A stretch of DNA of 64,000 nucleotides. Source: Nostoc sp. LEGE 06077 (GTDB lineage Bacteria > Cyanobacteriota > Cyanobacteriia > Cyanobacteriales > Nostocaceae). How positions within the stretch are numbered: position 1 is the first letter of the stretch; every line of letters begins with the position of its first letter. A program made the translations under genes and the position numbers. Under the pieces are notes generated by a model. It ran no database searches. It was given only the letters and a program-made list of their open reading frames with translations, and was not told the origin of the DNA. Below are positions 17,482 through 26,929 of this stretch, piece after piece. The stretch is taken from assembly GCF_015207705.1 (NCBI RefSeq), contig NZ_JADEWI010000014.1:62001-126000 (forward strand), in the 5' to 3' direction.

Positions 17482-18867
17482 TTATTTTTTAATAAATAAG
17501 TAAACATCGTCACATTTATACTTTAAATCAAATATTGAAGATTTTTTTAGTTGATTTATTATACTATTATTCGCATCTGTAAAATTTATCCAGCCAGGAT
17601 GACGGAGATTTAGCAATACATAATTAAAAGTATTTAAATTATCAATATTTACCTCATTAGCTGAGGTAGTTTGAATTAATTCTCGATGACTTAAATGTGA
17701 AGCAATTTTTTCTGTAGTTATCACACTACCTTGAGTTGTCACTAAAGCGATCGCTTCTCGTGTAGCTTGCCAAGTATCAAGGTGCTGAAAATATTTACCA
17801 AAAAAATGCGTATATTTTGCTAAACTCAAAAATGCTATCAATGACCAGATAATAATTGCTCGTTTATGTTGGATTAATCCTTTTCTAGCGGCCAAGCTAG
17901 AAATTAAAACTAACAAAATAAATGGTAAAGCTGGTAAAGAATACTGGTGAACTAAATCTTTTTGTGGTTGATAATCGGCAATTAAGTTAAGTGCCAAGCA
18001 AGGAATAGCAGCTACTAAAGGTTTCATCCCTACAAATGAAAAACCCCAAATCACAGGTGCTAATAGCAGTAACAAATATTCTAAATTGCTTAATACAAAT
18101 ACTTTTCCTAAAATCAATCCTGGTTGAGAAATTATATTTTTACCAATTTCTAAAACTGAGTTACCTAAATAGCTATAACGTCCGACTGCTGCTGCTTCTG
18201 CACCGCTAAAATTAGGAATAATTAATTGAGTTGCAATTAACAACCAAGCCACTCCCAAAAAAATAGCGATCGCACCATGTAAACGCCGCTTTTCAAAAAA
18301 CAGTAACCAACAACCCATTGCCGTAACTGTGAATGAAAGTACTGCTTTACACCCTAATACCAGTAATATCTCTAAGCAAAACCACCCTATTTGCTTGAGA
18401 CGTGCTGCCAAAACTGCTGCTAATATTAGCGGTAAAGCAATTACTTCTGGGTGGAAATCAAACAAATTGATATTAAATACTAAAGGGTATAGCAAATATA
18501 CAGTAGCCATTGCGATCGCTTGACTGTCTTTTAAACCAGCTTGATGGGCTAACATCCATGTAGGTAAAGCACCTAAAGCTAATGCAATTGCTTGTACGGC
18601 AAATAGCCAGTAAACACTAGGATAAATTTTATAAAGTAACGCCAAGGGATACCAAATCCAAGCTGCATGATCGCCAAGAATGTGATAACCCATGATTGTC
18701 GAAATCGGTGGTTTTCCTTGACTGATTAAATATGCTGCTTGGTCGAAAATTCCTAAATCAAAAGAGTTTGATTGAAATAATTCGTGCCGTAAACTGCTGC
18801 ATATAAATAAAATCAAGGCACTTATGCCCGTCATCCAAATGACAGTCTTATTTGCAGACGATCGCAT
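17482..18867 (-). CDS. DUF2079 multi-span membrane protein, copy 1
   Basis: This 461-residue integral membrane protein is the tandem paralogue of the following gene. It shares FDLGIFDQAAYLISQGKPP, GYHILGDHAAWIWYPLALLY, NINLFDFHPEVIALP and ADYQPQKDLVHQYSLPALPF with it. The conserved Asp, His and Glu residues in loops and the many helices suggest a GT-C-like enzyme. The C-terminal soluble tail is about 90 residues. It sits 32 bp downstream of a methyltransferase on the same strand, and the three genes look like one transcription unit. Confidence 0.85.
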   Translation of the reverse strand: MRSSANKTVIWMTGISALILFICSSLRHELFQSNSFDLGIFDQAAYLISQGKPPISTIMGYHILGDHAAWIWYPLALLYKIYPSVYWLFAVQAIALALGALPTWMLAHQAGLKDSQAIAMATVYLLYPLVFNINLFDFHPEVIALPLILAAVLAARLKQIGWFCLEILLVLGCKAVLSFTVTAMGCWLLFFEKRRLHGAIAIFLGVAWLLIATQLIIPNFSGAEAAAVGRYSYLGNSVLEIGKNIISQPGLILGKVFVLSNLEYLLLLLAPVIWGFSFVGMKPLVAAIPCLALNLIADYQPQKDLVHQYSLPALPFILLVLISSLAARKGLIQHKRAIIIWSLIAFLSLAKYTHFFGKYFQHLDTWQATREAIALVTTQGSVITTEKIASHLSHRELIQTTSANEVNIDNLNTFNYVLLNLRHPGWINFTDANNSIINQLKKSSIFDLKYKCDDVYLFIKK

Positions 18868-18899
18868 AATATTTTTACTTAAAATCTTGATAATTTAGA

Positions 18900-19637
18900 T
18901 TAGTTTTTCTGGGCAAGTAGCACAACAGATACCCCAAAAGGTAAACTAACTCGATTAATTAAATAACGTTCACTGGCAAATAAAAAAGTCAAAAATTTAT
19001 TGATGGGTTTCGCCGGTAAATTTAAATCACTACTAGCATCAGCCTTTTTATCAAGTTTGAGGAGATTTTTTAATAAACGTACTCCAGCAACCAGGGGAAA
19101 TAACCAAGTATTAAAATAGCTACCATAGCAGACACTATAGCCAGCTTGTTTCACCACTCGTTGTAATTTTTTCAATGTATAACGGCGTTTATGATAATTA
19201 ATTTCATCATGGTAACTCCATAAAAATTGATAAGCTGGCACTGTAATTAATAACCAACTATTTGGTTTTAATCTGGTAGATAATGCCTCTAAAGCAGATA
19301 AATCATCATCAATATGTTCTAAAACATCTAAGATCACAATTAAGTCATATTGGCTGGTAAAGGGAATTTTATCAGGTAGACTGCCTTGTTGTACTGTAGT
19401 GACTCGCCGTTCGTTAGCCAACTGACAAGCTGTTTCATCTAACTCCATCGCTGCAACTTCACCGTAACGAGCTAACATGGTCAAATTGCCACCAGTGCCA
19501 CAGCCAGCCTCAAGAATTTTGGCATTTTTCGGAAGATTGAGTGGATGAATCAATTCCTCGACAATTCGGCGGCGACCGACAAACCACCAATGTTGATCCT
19601 CAACGGCAGAATACTGTAGATAAAAGTTTTTATCCAT
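18900..19637 (-). CDS. Class I SAM-dependent methyltransferase
   Basis: This 245-residue protein has the SAM-binding motif ILEAGCGTGGNLTML (about residues 41-55), the acidic residue at the end of strand 2 (AAMELDE) and the post-motif VILDVLEHIDDD. The N-terminal sequence YSAVEDQHWWFVGRRRIVEEL is characteristic of a methyltransferase subgroup found beside polyprenyl glycosyltransferases. The C-terminus has a hydrophobic end (FGVSVVLLAQKN). It begins the minus-strand unit with the two DUF2079 genes. The methyl acceptor is unknown; a lipid or sugar in the same glycan pathway is inferred. Confidence 0.85.
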   Translation of the reverse strand: MDKNFYLQYSAVEDQHWWFVGRRRIVEELIHPLNLPKNAKILEAGCGTGGNLTMLARYGEVAAMELDETACQLANERRVTTVQQGSLPDKIPFTSQYDLIVILDVLEHIDDDLSALEALSTRLKPNSWLLITVPAYQFLWSYHDEINYHKRRYTLKKLQRVVKQAGYSVCYGSYFNTWLFPLVAGVRLLKNLLKLDKKADASSDLNLPAKPINKFLTFLFASERYLINRVSLPFGVSVVLLAQKN

Positions 19638-19786
19638 TCAGAAATTTGGTGTCTGAGCAATAATGCCAATATTTTCACACTTTTTCGCATCACTCAGAAC
19701 TTTTGATGAATGATTGTGGCGATCGCTGTTATATCTGAGTCCCAAGCAATTTATAGTGGGAGTTATCTGTAAATCCTTAAGCAATT

Positions 19787-20983
19787 GTGAAAGCTATTAC
19801 TCTTCTTGGTTCCACTGGCTCAATTGGTACTCAGACTTTAGATATTGTCGCTCAGTACCCAGATAAGTTTCGGATTGTGGGATTGGCAGCAGGGAATAAT
19901 GTGGAGATGCTGGCGAATCAAATTCGGCAGTTTCGTCCGAGTATAGCCGCGATCGCCGCTGAAGATAAATTACCCGCACTCCAAGCAGCTATCCAAGACC
20001 TCAATCCCCAGCCGATTTTACTGGCTGGTAAAGCTGGAGTGATTGAAGTTGCCCGCTATGGCGATGCCGAGACGGTTGTCACAGGTATTGTTGGCTGTGC
20101 TGGTTTATTACCAACTATCGCCGCCATTGAAGCGGGTAAAGATATTGCCCTCGCCAACAAAGAAACCTTAATTGCTGGCGGCCCTGTAGTTCTCCCCTTA
20201 GTGGAAAAACATGGGGTAAAACTCTTACCTGCTGATTCTGAACACTCAGCTATATTTCAATGCCTGCAAGGCGTTCCTCAAGGCGGCTTGCGGAAGATTT
20301 TACTGACAGCCTCTGGTGGTGCTTTCCGTGATTGGCCTGTAGAAAAGTTGCCAGAAGTCACAGTGGCTGATGCCCTCAAGCACCCAAATTGGTCGATGGG
20401 CAAAAAAATTACGGTAGACTCGGCTACTTTGATGAATAAAGGATTGGAGGTAATTGAAGCTCACTTTTTGTTTGGCTTAGATTACGACAATATCGAAATT
20501 GTCATCCATCCTCAAAGCATCATTCACTCATTAATTGAGTTACAAGACACATCTGTGTTAGCCCAACTAGGCTGGCCGGATATGCGTTTACCCCTGTTAT
20601 ATGCTTTATCTTGGCCTGATCGCATTTACACTGATTGGGAACGTCTCGATTTAGTCAAAGCTGGCAGTTTCACCTTCAGTGAACCAGATCATCAAAAGTA
20701 TCCTTGTATGCAGTTAGCATATAGCGCAGGTAAAGCAGGTGGTTCTATGCCGGCTGTTTTAAATGCTGCCAATGAGCAAGCTGTAGCTTTATTTCTAGCA
20801 GAGAAAATTAGCTTTTTAGATATTCCTCGGTGCATTGAATGGGTATGCGAACGCCATCAAAATGATAACCGTAAAAATCCTTCTTTAGATGACATTTTGG
20901 CAGCCGATCAATGGGCAAGACAAGAAGTTTTAACCGCAACTAAAAATTTAGAAACTTCCCCACAGATGATTTCTCTGCACTAA
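19787..20983 (+). CDS. dxr: 1-deoxy-D-xylulose 5-phosphate reductoisomerase
   Basis: This 398-residue NADPH enzyme makes 2-C-methyl-D-erythritol 4-phosphate, the second step of the MEP isoprenoid pathway that feeds carotenoids, phytol and quinones. The NADPH-binding motif is [12 protein letters not shown] at residues 8-19. The metal and substrate residues appear in [48 protein letters not shown] and the [12 protein letters not shown] segment. The start is a GTG at 19787. Its 149-bp upstream spacer is shared with the divergent methyltransferase gene. Family length is normal. Confidence 0.97.
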   Translation: MKAITLLGSTGSIGTQTLDIVAQYPDKFRIVGLAAGNNVEMLANQIRQFRPSIAAIAAEDKLPALQAAIQDLNPQPILLAGKAGVIEVARYGDAETVVTGIVGCAGLLPTIAAIEAGKDIALANKETLIAGGPVVLPLVEKHGVKLLPADSEHSAIFQCLQGVPQGGLRKILLTASGGAFRDWPVEKLPEVTVADALKHPNWSMGKKITVDSATLMNKGLEVIEAHFLFGLDYDNIEIVIHPQSIIHSLIELQDTSVLAQLGWPDMRLPLLYALSWPDRIYTDWERLDLVKAGSFTFSEPDHQKYPCMQLAYSAGKAGGSMPAVLNAANEQAVALFLAEKISFLDIPRCIEWVCERHQNDNRKNPSLDDILAADQWARQEVLTATKNLETSPQMISLH

Positions 20984-21194
20984 AAACTCAGATATAGCAA
21001 TCCCATTTGATTTGTAAAAATTCAGATACTCAGATCCCTTGCTTCTCAAAGAAGTCGGGGATTTTGTTTTTGGCAATTTATTTTATAAATTTTTTCTAAA
21101 GAATAACACTAGTAATAAATTTCTGTTTAAATTTCAGGTATTATTACCAAACAATAGTTTTATTATTTTTCCTAATTACAAATTTAAAATTACC

Positions 21195-21392
21195 ATGATT
21201 CCTACTTTAATTGTGGCTTGGATTGTATTTACAATATTGTGGAAAATCGTCAAAACAACTGTGAGTAATGCCTTAACTATTGCGGCAATTATTGTTTTGC
21301 TACAAGTAGGTTTTGGCATTACACCACAAGATATTTGGCATCAGATCATTCAGTTTACGCAAACTCTGTCGCAGATTCGCATTAATAAGTAA
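21195..21392 (+). CDS. Small membrane protein of unknown function
   Basis: The likely product is 65 residues beginning MIPTLIVAWIVFTILWKIVK, with two hydrophobic segments (residues 3-18 and 27-44) and a hydrophilic tail. The reading frame is open back to 21039, but the sequence between 21039 and 21195 has no recognisable start signal and looks like non-coding AT-rich DNA, so the ATG at 21195 is preferred. It lies about 210 bp after dxr on the same strand. I do not recognise a function. Confidence 0.6.
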   Translation: MIPTLIVAWIVFTILWKIVKTTVSNALTIAAIIVLLQVGFGITPQDIWHQIIQFTQTLSQIRINK

Positions 21393-21556
21393 TCAGAATT
21401 CAGAAGCAACTATCCCAGGATTTACGCATCAAGATTGTCCAAACAGGTTGGGTGCATAGGTATAGGGGTGTACTTATTCAAAACCCTCTCAACCTATACC
21501 TTTTCACCCCTACACCCAGTCTCCACAGATTATATTTGTGCGTAAGTCCTGATTAA

Positions 21557-22051
21557 TTACCAATGTAATGCAGCAATTTTCGCCAGCGCATCCTTGACGC
21601 TTACAGGTAGCTGACGCATAATCTTACCTCTTTCCCTGTCTAATGCTACTAAGGTGACTTTAGCGGTGACATACAATTGCTGTCCATCCAGGGAGACAAT
21701 TGCATAATCCCAGTTAATCCGAACACCAGTCACTTCTGTCATCCGAGTTTTAACTATGGCCTGCATACCCAATTGAATTGAACGGTGATAGCGGACTGAA
21801 AGTTCTACCACTGGTAAATCACAGCCTAGTACTACTAAATCAGCAAATTCAATTCCGATAGAACGTAAACACTCTATTCGTGCTTCTTCCATCCAAGTCA
21901 GATAAGTGCCATGCCAGACAATACCTGCATAGTCAGTATGATGGGGCTGCACTCTGATAGGATATTCAAACCAACTCTCAAAAGCACGACTATCTGTAAT
22001 TTCGATCGCATCGGTTGGTGGTAGGGCTGGGTTTGGTTGTGATTCAGACAT
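21557..22051 (-). CDS. Acyl-CoA thioesterase (4HBT/hotdog family)
   Basis: This 164-residue hotdog-fold protein has the 4HBT active-site motif HHTDYAGIVWHGTYLTWMEE, where Asp is the catalytic residue and the following YAGIVWH forms the helix start. VRYHRSIQLG and VRINWDYAIVS match later strands. Members hydrolyse acyl-CoA or acyl-carrier thioesters; in cyanobacteria one member acts in phylloquinone synthesis, but this sequence differs from my recollection of that protein. The first 35 residues are Pro-rich and not part of the fold, so the true start could be later, although no internal Met exists before the domain. Confidence 0.85.
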   Translation of the reverse strand: MSESQPNPALPPTDAIEITDSRAFESWFEYPIRVQPHHTDYAGIVWHGTYLTWMEEARIECLRSIGIEFADLVVLGCDLPVVELSVRYHRSIQLGMQAIVKTRMTEVTGVRINWDYAIVSLDGQQLYVTAKVTLVALDRERGKIMRQLPVSVKDALAKIAALHW

Positions 22052-22579
22052 TTTCCCGTTTGTGAAGGATTATGGTTTTCCACATCTGGAATATCACAAA
22101 AAGGAGACATATATGGCATAAGACCGCCAAAATCATCTTGCGATCGCATGGCATAATTCTCATCACCATCCTCCAAAACATATCTCAGTTGCCTGACTTT
22201 CACATCACAGATGCAGCAACCAAAAATTCAATTATTTTAAATGTCACACAGAACAATGATGCATCCCTAATATTTCTTGCTAGGTCAATCCCCAATCTTT
22301 TTCAGCATGAAGAACACCTGAAAAATTATTTCTATAATTCCAGTCTTAGTTTACAGGCACATTCGGCGTAAATAAAAGACCCATTATATTTGGGGGTTTA
22401 TTTCCGACTTCAGCCTTTTTTTCGCCATTAACCAATCTATCGAAGGTAATGGTGAATAGGTAATGGGGGATGAAAAACCCTGCCACAATTACCAATTACC
22501 AATTACCAGTGAGCCATTTTTAATGAGCAATTTATTTTCGGAGTTTGTGAGAAAATAACCCATCAGATTCCAGGAATCC
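22052..22579. other. Spacer between thioesterase and DUF1815-like genes
   Basis: No confident gene. A minus-strand frame from a GTG at 22203 to 21898 reads protein-like for its first 50 codons but overlaps the thioesterase by 150 bp and is not called. A heptamer tandem repeat lies at 22487-22507. Confidence 0.4.
22487..22507. repeat. Heptamer tandem repeat (AATTACC x3)
   Basis: Three perfect copies of AATTACC. It is one of several short tandem repeats in the window, each in intergenic DNA. Confidence 0.8.
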
Positions 22580-22924
22580 TTAACTCTTTTTGGCTAAGGC
22601 TTTACCACCCGCATAAGCTGGTGCAGATTGCTTCACTAGATTTGCCAGTTCCTGTAACTGGTTAATTGCTTCTGCGCCTTCTAACTTCATGAGTTCGCGG
22701 TCATCCCGCATTTCTGTCCAAGTAATCCCATAATCGGATACCAAAAATCGAATCAGATGGTTATTTCCTAGGCTCACCATAAATGAAGCACTATTCATCT
22801 GGTCGCCACAGGTATAACAAGACGCAGGATAACCACGTCGTTCTAGTACAATTGCCAAGGCTTGTAGGTTCATTACCAAGTCTTGAACGAATTGTCGGTG
22901 TTGATGCGCTAGTCTCAGAAACAC
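22580..22924 (-). CDS. Conserved cyanobacterial protein (DUF1815-like)
   Basis: This 114-residue soluble protein begins MFLRLAHQHRQFVQDLVMNL. It contains a CYTCGDQMNSASFMVSLG segment with two Cys two residues apart and RFLVSDYGITWTEMRDDREL. The pattern matches what I recall of DUF1815, a family confined to cyanobacteria with no known role. The spaced cysteines could bind metal or form a disulfide. The C-terminal 20 residues are low-complexity (AYAGGKALAKKS). It is monocistronic on the minus strand. Confidence 0.65.
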   Translation of the reverse strand: MFLRLAHQHRQFVQDLVMNLQALAIVLERRGYPASCYTCGDQMNSASFMVSLGNNHLIRFLVSDYGITWTEMRDDRELMKLEGAEAINQLQELANLVKQSAPAYAGGKALAKKS

Positions 22925-24011
22925 TTTTGTCCTCCAGACACCACAGTCATTTTAGGCACTTTTATATTTTTTTTAGATTTTCTTACCCACTGGTATTGTA
23001 AACTATTCATTACAATTCCCGGATATATTTGCAGTAGTTAATTAACTACCTAGCTTAGGGTATGAGATAACTGTTAAGTTTGCCGTATCAAACTATTCAG
23101 TTTGCAAGTTTAATCTTTCAGACAGAACTGCAAAAATTATTGTTTCTTCATGTATTTCTATCATTAAAGATGTTAACTTGCCGCGTTCCGCTTCAAGAGT
23201 AACCCAGATTTGGTACTAGTCAACCACAGAAAAGCTACGGATATCGTGTTTACCAGCTATGTGTAGCCTAACCCATGATGGGCAAAAGCTTTAAGACCCT
23301 TTAATGTTCTTTACGCCTTTATTTGGCTAGTCAATTGAGAGTATAGTTAAGCCTCAGTTTAGTACTACCTAAATGTTTAGTAATAAATATTTATGCCTCC
23401 TAAATAAATATATGCAGTTCGGTAGAAAAACTTGCCGAAAAGAGATGCTAATTTCCAGCAATATTAATAGAGTTGCAGAAAATTTTGATACAGAAAGTGT
23501 TCTGAGACACTAAGATAATTTTTTACCCAACTATCTCTAGACTAAGCCCAGAGAATAAAGAAATGCGGAATAGGTATGTTGCCATTTCGCCAGGTTTTTA
23601 TAAAGTTTGGAAATTTTCCAGAAGAAACTATTTACAATCGGGTAACATTTTTCAGATAACGGGTGAGAATGTTGATTTAAGCTGGAAGTAGCTAGGCACT
23701 TTTTATGGTTGCTGAATTTAGCAGCAAAAAAGCAATAAATCATTAATTTTACTTATATTCCTTATTCAAGGAGATCTGATTTTTCCAGAAATTATGTTAA
23801 CCCATAATATTTGAGACTTAAGATTTGTCACTCTAACAATAGTTAGAGATTAATGCAACAAACCTATGTATAACTTCAGTAAATCTTTTTAAGATAAGAT
23901 AAATTCTATTTTGAGAATGCGATCGCCCATAATTTTCTCTTAAAGGGTGTTTAGACATTCTCCCAGGCGATCGCCAAAATTCACGAGGTATACGAAACAC
24001 ACTCCCTCATA
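22925..24011. other. 1.1-kb gene-free region
   Basis: No supported gene, RNA or repeat element. Short open frames on both strands lack start signals or codon bias. Two HIP1 sites lie at its right end, just beyond the yceD stop. It holds the promoter of the DUF1815-like gene. Confidence 0.45.
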
Positions 24012-24527
24012 CTAACCAGGAAGTTGCTTTTTCAATGCTTCCAATCCAGCCCAGCGGTTATCAACAGGCTTTTCTTGACTATCTAGACTCTCATCAACAC
24101 TGCTCAAAATACCTGGACAATTCAGATCACACAACTGACGCTGAGGCATTTCTAAGCACATTTGCTCATAAAGCCATTCACTAGGAGAAAAATATCCATT
24201 GGGTGACAGGGTTTCTAGCAAGTCTTCCAGAGCTATTTCCCGCTCTAGGGGCAAGTCTTGTGGTTGATTGGCTGCCTCATCCAACCAAATAATTTCTTTG
24301 GTGTTCAGCGCTAACCGACGATTATACTGTTGCAAACAGCGGTTACACGTACAAGTAATAATAGTTTCTGCCTGACCGGAAACTTCCAGGTAATTACCTT
24401 GGTGCTGCACACGAACACGACCTCGAATTGGTGTTAGCGTTTCTAGTCCAGGCAGAAACTCTTGAACCTGAATTTCCTCTGTCCGCTCCGGGGCTTTGGT
24501 GAGCTGCGGAATAAAAATTGCGTCCAT
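24012..24527 (-). CDS. yceD: YceD family protein (DUF177), 23S rRNA accumulation protein
   Basis: This 171-residue protein has the DUF177/YceD layout: a beta-rich N-terminal half, then TCTCNRCLQQYNR (Cys59, Cys61, Cys64), an acidic middle (LPLEREIALEDLLETLSPNG) and a second Cys pair CDLNCPG near the C-terminus that can complete a zinc site. In E. coli and plants the family is needed for 23S rRNA accumulation and large-subunit assembly. It is the last gene of the minus-strand cluster with rpmH, rnpA, yidC and khpB, which agrees with a ribosome-linked role. It begins 91 bp after the khpB stop. Confidence 0.88.
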   Translation of the reverse strand: MDAIFIPQLTKAPERTEEIQVQEFLPGLETLTPIRGRVRVQHQGNYLEVSGQAETIITCTCNRCLQQYNRRLALNTKEIIWLDEAANQPQDLPLEREIALEDLLETLSPNGYFSPSEWLYEQMCLEMPQRQLCDLNCPGILSSVDESLDSQEKPVDNRWAGLEALKKQLPG

Positions 24528-24618
24528 AGGATTTGTGAGACATCCTCACTAAACAGTTATGTTTCTCATCAGCAATTGTGCTGATATTACATCTTTATTT
24601 TAGCTCTTAGAGGAACAG

Positions 24619-25158
24619 TCAAAATTGTTGACTGGGTGAGCTTTCATATTCCCCAGCCGGACGCACAACCAGATGACGATGTGGTTCTTTGCCACGGCTG
24701 AAGGTTTCTAAATCAGAAAATTCCTTGAGGAAGGTGTGGATTTGCCGTCGTTCCGCTGAACTGAGGGATTTAATTTCCACTTCTCTAGCAAAAGTTCGCA
24801 CTTCGTCTGCTGCTGCTTCAGCTAAAGCGCGAATTTCTGCTTGTCTTTTTACCCGATAACCATTCAACTCAATGGTGTAGGATGCTTGTTCTTCCTGTGG
24901 TTGGTTCAGGTTAAGGACAGAATTAGCTAGATACTGAATTGCATCCAGTACAGAACCATCAGCACCGATGAGAACTTGGATTTGTGTTGGTGCTAAGTTG
25001 GTTTCGTTAATTGTCAACCAGTAATTATCTGGTTCTGGGGTATCGTCATCTTGAGGTTGGGCTACTTCTATGTCACCCTGAATCTCAGCAGAGACCCCAG
25101 TGAGTTCTAGCAGTGATTTTAACCACTGCTGACCTCGCTGCATGGAACTGTTACTCAT
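24619..25158 (-). CDS. khpB: RNA-binding protein KhpB/Jag (KH and R3H domains)
   Basis: This 179-residue protein has a KH-like domain at about residues 55-100 (QIQVLIGADGSVLDAIQYLANSVL) and a C-terminal R3H domain (SSAERRQIHTFLKEF, then SRGKEPHRHLVVRPA). The Jag N-terminal domain is absent, as in other cyanobacterial homologues. KhpB binds RNA and is linked to cell envelope and division control in firmicutes. The start codon lies 3 bp after the yidC stop, so the pair is probably co-translated, a conserved arrangement across bacteria. Confidence 0.9.
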   Translation of the reverse strand: MSNSSMQRGQQWLKSLLELTGVSAEIQGDIEVAQPQDDDTPEPDNYWLTINETNLAPTQIQVLIGADGSVLDAIQYLANSVLNLNQPQEEQASYTIELNGYRVKRQAEIRALAEAAADEVRTFAREVEIKSLSSAERRQIHTFLKEFSDLETFSRGKEPHRHLVVRPAGEYESSPSQQF

Positions 25159-25161
25159 CTA

Positions 25162-26304
25162 TCAACCTGTAGCCTTTTTCTTAGAACTTTTTGGTTCAAA
25201 AGGTAATGACTTTTGTTCTGTTACTGTTTCTTTCTCTTGGATGGCTACAATTTTTTGTAGTTCCTCTGATAAGGGTTCACGAGAAAGAATATAAGTTTGC
25301 AGAGTTTGGAAAATATTACCAATCACCATATACATCAAAACCCCAGCTGGTAAGGGGAAGAACAAAAACATTCCCGAAAAAATAACTGGGGTGATTTTGT
25401 TGACTGTATCCTGTTGTGGGTTGCCACCGCTGGAGTTCTGCCCCGAAAGGATTTGACTAACGTAGAGACTGATACCAAAGAAGATCACCATAGCGACAAT
25501 ATCCCAGTGGATTTTACCATCGGGATCAACTGCGCCAACTCTACCCAAGGCATCGATGAACAAAAATCCTTTGTCTGCTGCCAGTCCGGGAATTGTGCCT
25601 TGAAGTGTCACATCTCCAGGTTGTAAGGCTTCAAGATTACCTTGAGCATCGACTTTGATTCTTTCTTCGCCTTTGATGATTTTCCATTCTGGCGTTAGCT
25701 TTGTTTCTGGGTGTTCTGTCAATAAGACATCAAAAGGTTTGCCTTCTAAAGTTTGATATTGTATTTTTGTTTTTTCTCCCACGGCTAGTTTGGTACCGCT
25801 AGGGAGGATAGCAGTTACTTTATGGTGTTCCCCATCAGCAACATAAATGTTTTGTGGGGCAGTAGCAAAGGCTTGTGGTTGAACTCTTTCAATTTGTTCA
25901 GATGGCAAGATTTGGAGGTTAACGGAGTAATTCACACCCGCAAAAGGTGATCCCCGTAAAGTAGCAAACAGCGCTAACAACACTGGCATTTGTAACAGCA
26001 ATGGCAAACATCCTGCTAAGGGGTTGCCGAACTCCTTTTGGACGTTCATCATTTCTTCTTGCTGTTTTTGCGGGTCGTCTTTATAGCGCTCTTTGATTTC
26101 TGCCATCCGCTTTTGCATTAGAGGCTGCACAATTCGCATCCGCCGCATATTGCGGATTGAGCCAGCACTCAGGGGATAAAGCGCAAAGCGGACTATCAAT
26201 GTCAAGGCAACGATCGCCAACCCATAGCTCGGCAAAATGCCGTAGAAAAAGTCTATGATTGGCAACATGACGTTGTTTGAGAGGAAGCCGATACCAAAAT
26301 CCAT
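25162..26304 (-). CDS. yidC: Membrane protein insertase YidC/Alb3/Oxa1
   Basis: This 380-residue insertase places membrane proteins, including thylakoid proteins, into the bilayer. The first core helix contains the conserved hydrophilic-groove Arg (IVRFALYP, Arg39). A cytoplasmic hairpin (residues 48-95, [15 protein letters not shown]...) and [21 protein letters not shown] follow. The last helices are [16 protein letters not shown] and [20 protein letters not shown]. Between the second and third core helices lies an unusually long extracytoplasmic insert (about residues 125-265), partly like an immunoglobulin-type beta domain. The C-terminus is basic ([10 protein letters not shown]), as needed for ribosome contact. 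Confidence 0.95.
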   Translation of the reverse strand: MDFGIGFLSNNVMLPIIDFFYGILPSYGLAIVALTLIVRFALYPLSAGSIRNMRRMRIVQPLMQKRMAEIKERYKDDPQKQQEEMMNVQKEFGNPLAGCLPLLLQMPVLLALFATLRGSPFAGVNYSVNLQILPSEQIERVQPQAFATAPQNIYVADGEHHKVTAILPSGTKLAVGEKTKIQYQTLEGKPFDVLLTEHPETKLTPEWKIIKGEERIKVDAQGNLEALQPGDVTLQGTIPGLAADKGFLFIDALGRVGAVDPDGKIHWDIVAMVIFFGISLYVSQILSGQNSSGGNPQQDTVNKITPVIFSGMFLFFPLPAGVLMYMVIGNIFQTLQTYILSREPLSEELQKIVAIQEKETVTEQKSLPFEPKSSKKKATG

Positions 26305-26511
26305 TATTCTGAATTCAACCTGAGGTACTGTAAATTTAACTGAATCTAATTTATCTAAATCGTGATTCGGCTGCGACTATCTCTCGCTACGGATAGCCGC
26401 ACATGAAGAAATTTGGGGAGTGGGAAGTGGGGAGTGGTGAGTAGGTAGTTTTTGACAAATGGGAAGTTTTGAATTTTTTATTTTATACAAAGCAATTATT
26501 GCTTTCCCTGT

Positions 26512-26536
26512 TCCCGACTCCCGACTCCCGACTCCC
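26512..26536. repeat. Heptamer tandem repeat (TCCCGAC x3.5)
   Basis: Three full copies and a partial copy of TCCCGAC lie in the 238-bp spacer between the PH-domain gene and yidC. The same spacer contains GGGGAGTGGGAAGTGGGGAG. Such repeats typify heterocystous genomes. Confidence 0.8.
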
Positions 26537-26542
26537 TATTTT

Positions 26543-26929
26543 TTATTTAGCACCAGTGTATGTGGGGTTTTTAGCAGCAATTCTTTCATTGATGTAGTCA
26601 TATACTTCGCGGAAGTTGGGAACTGCCCGCATTTCTAAACGACTGCCATTTCTGAGGGTAACTACCATATCTCCCCAAATACCAACGCCACGGGGAATTT
26701 TGACGATTTTAACAATTTCTGAGTAAATAATGTCAGTGCGATCGCGCCCCATCCAACCGCCATTCAAAGAAATTCGGCGATCTGTAATTCGGTAACGCAG
26801 CCACAATGCTCTGACAATTGCGCCCACTGTTAAGGGGATACCCACAACAGTCAGTCCAATCAATAAGTTGAGAATTAAGTCCCCAATGTGAGGGCCGCCT
26901 TCATAATAAACTTCTTCACGAATGCCCAT
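26543..26929 (-). CDS. PH domain-containing membrane protein
   Basis: This 128-residue protein has a bacterial PH-like (bPH_2/YdbT) domain preceded by a hydrophobic hairpin (residues 15-45, GDLILNLLIGLTVVGIPLTVGAIVRAL). The domain part reads YRITDRRISLNGGWMGRDRT and IVKIVKIPRGVGIWGDMVVTLR. The gene overlaps rnpA by 14 bp and lies between rnpA and yidC, the position usually taken by a small membrane protein in other bacteria. Function is unknown; membrane biogenesis is suggested by the position. Confidence 0.8.
   Translation of the reverse strand: MGIREEVYYEGGPHIGDLILNLLIGLTVVGIPLTVGAIVRALWLRYRITDRRISLNGGWMGRDRTDIIYSEIVKIVKIPRGVGIWGDMVVTLRNGSRLEMRAVPNFREVYDYINERIAAKNPTYTGAK

Noticed and set aside
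21898-22203. Minus-strand frame (GTG at 22203) that reads protein-like for about 50 codons
   Set aside because: It overlaps the thioesterase start by 150 bp and the part inside that gene is a shadow frame. It could be a small upstream peptide but there is no further support.
22072-22371. 99-codon plus-strand frame upstream of the DUF1815-like gene
   Set aside because: No ribosome-binding site, low-complexity composition and overlap with the opposite frame.
23537-23743. Short minus-strand frame in the 1.1-kb spacer
   Set aside because: No start signal, no conservation evidence.
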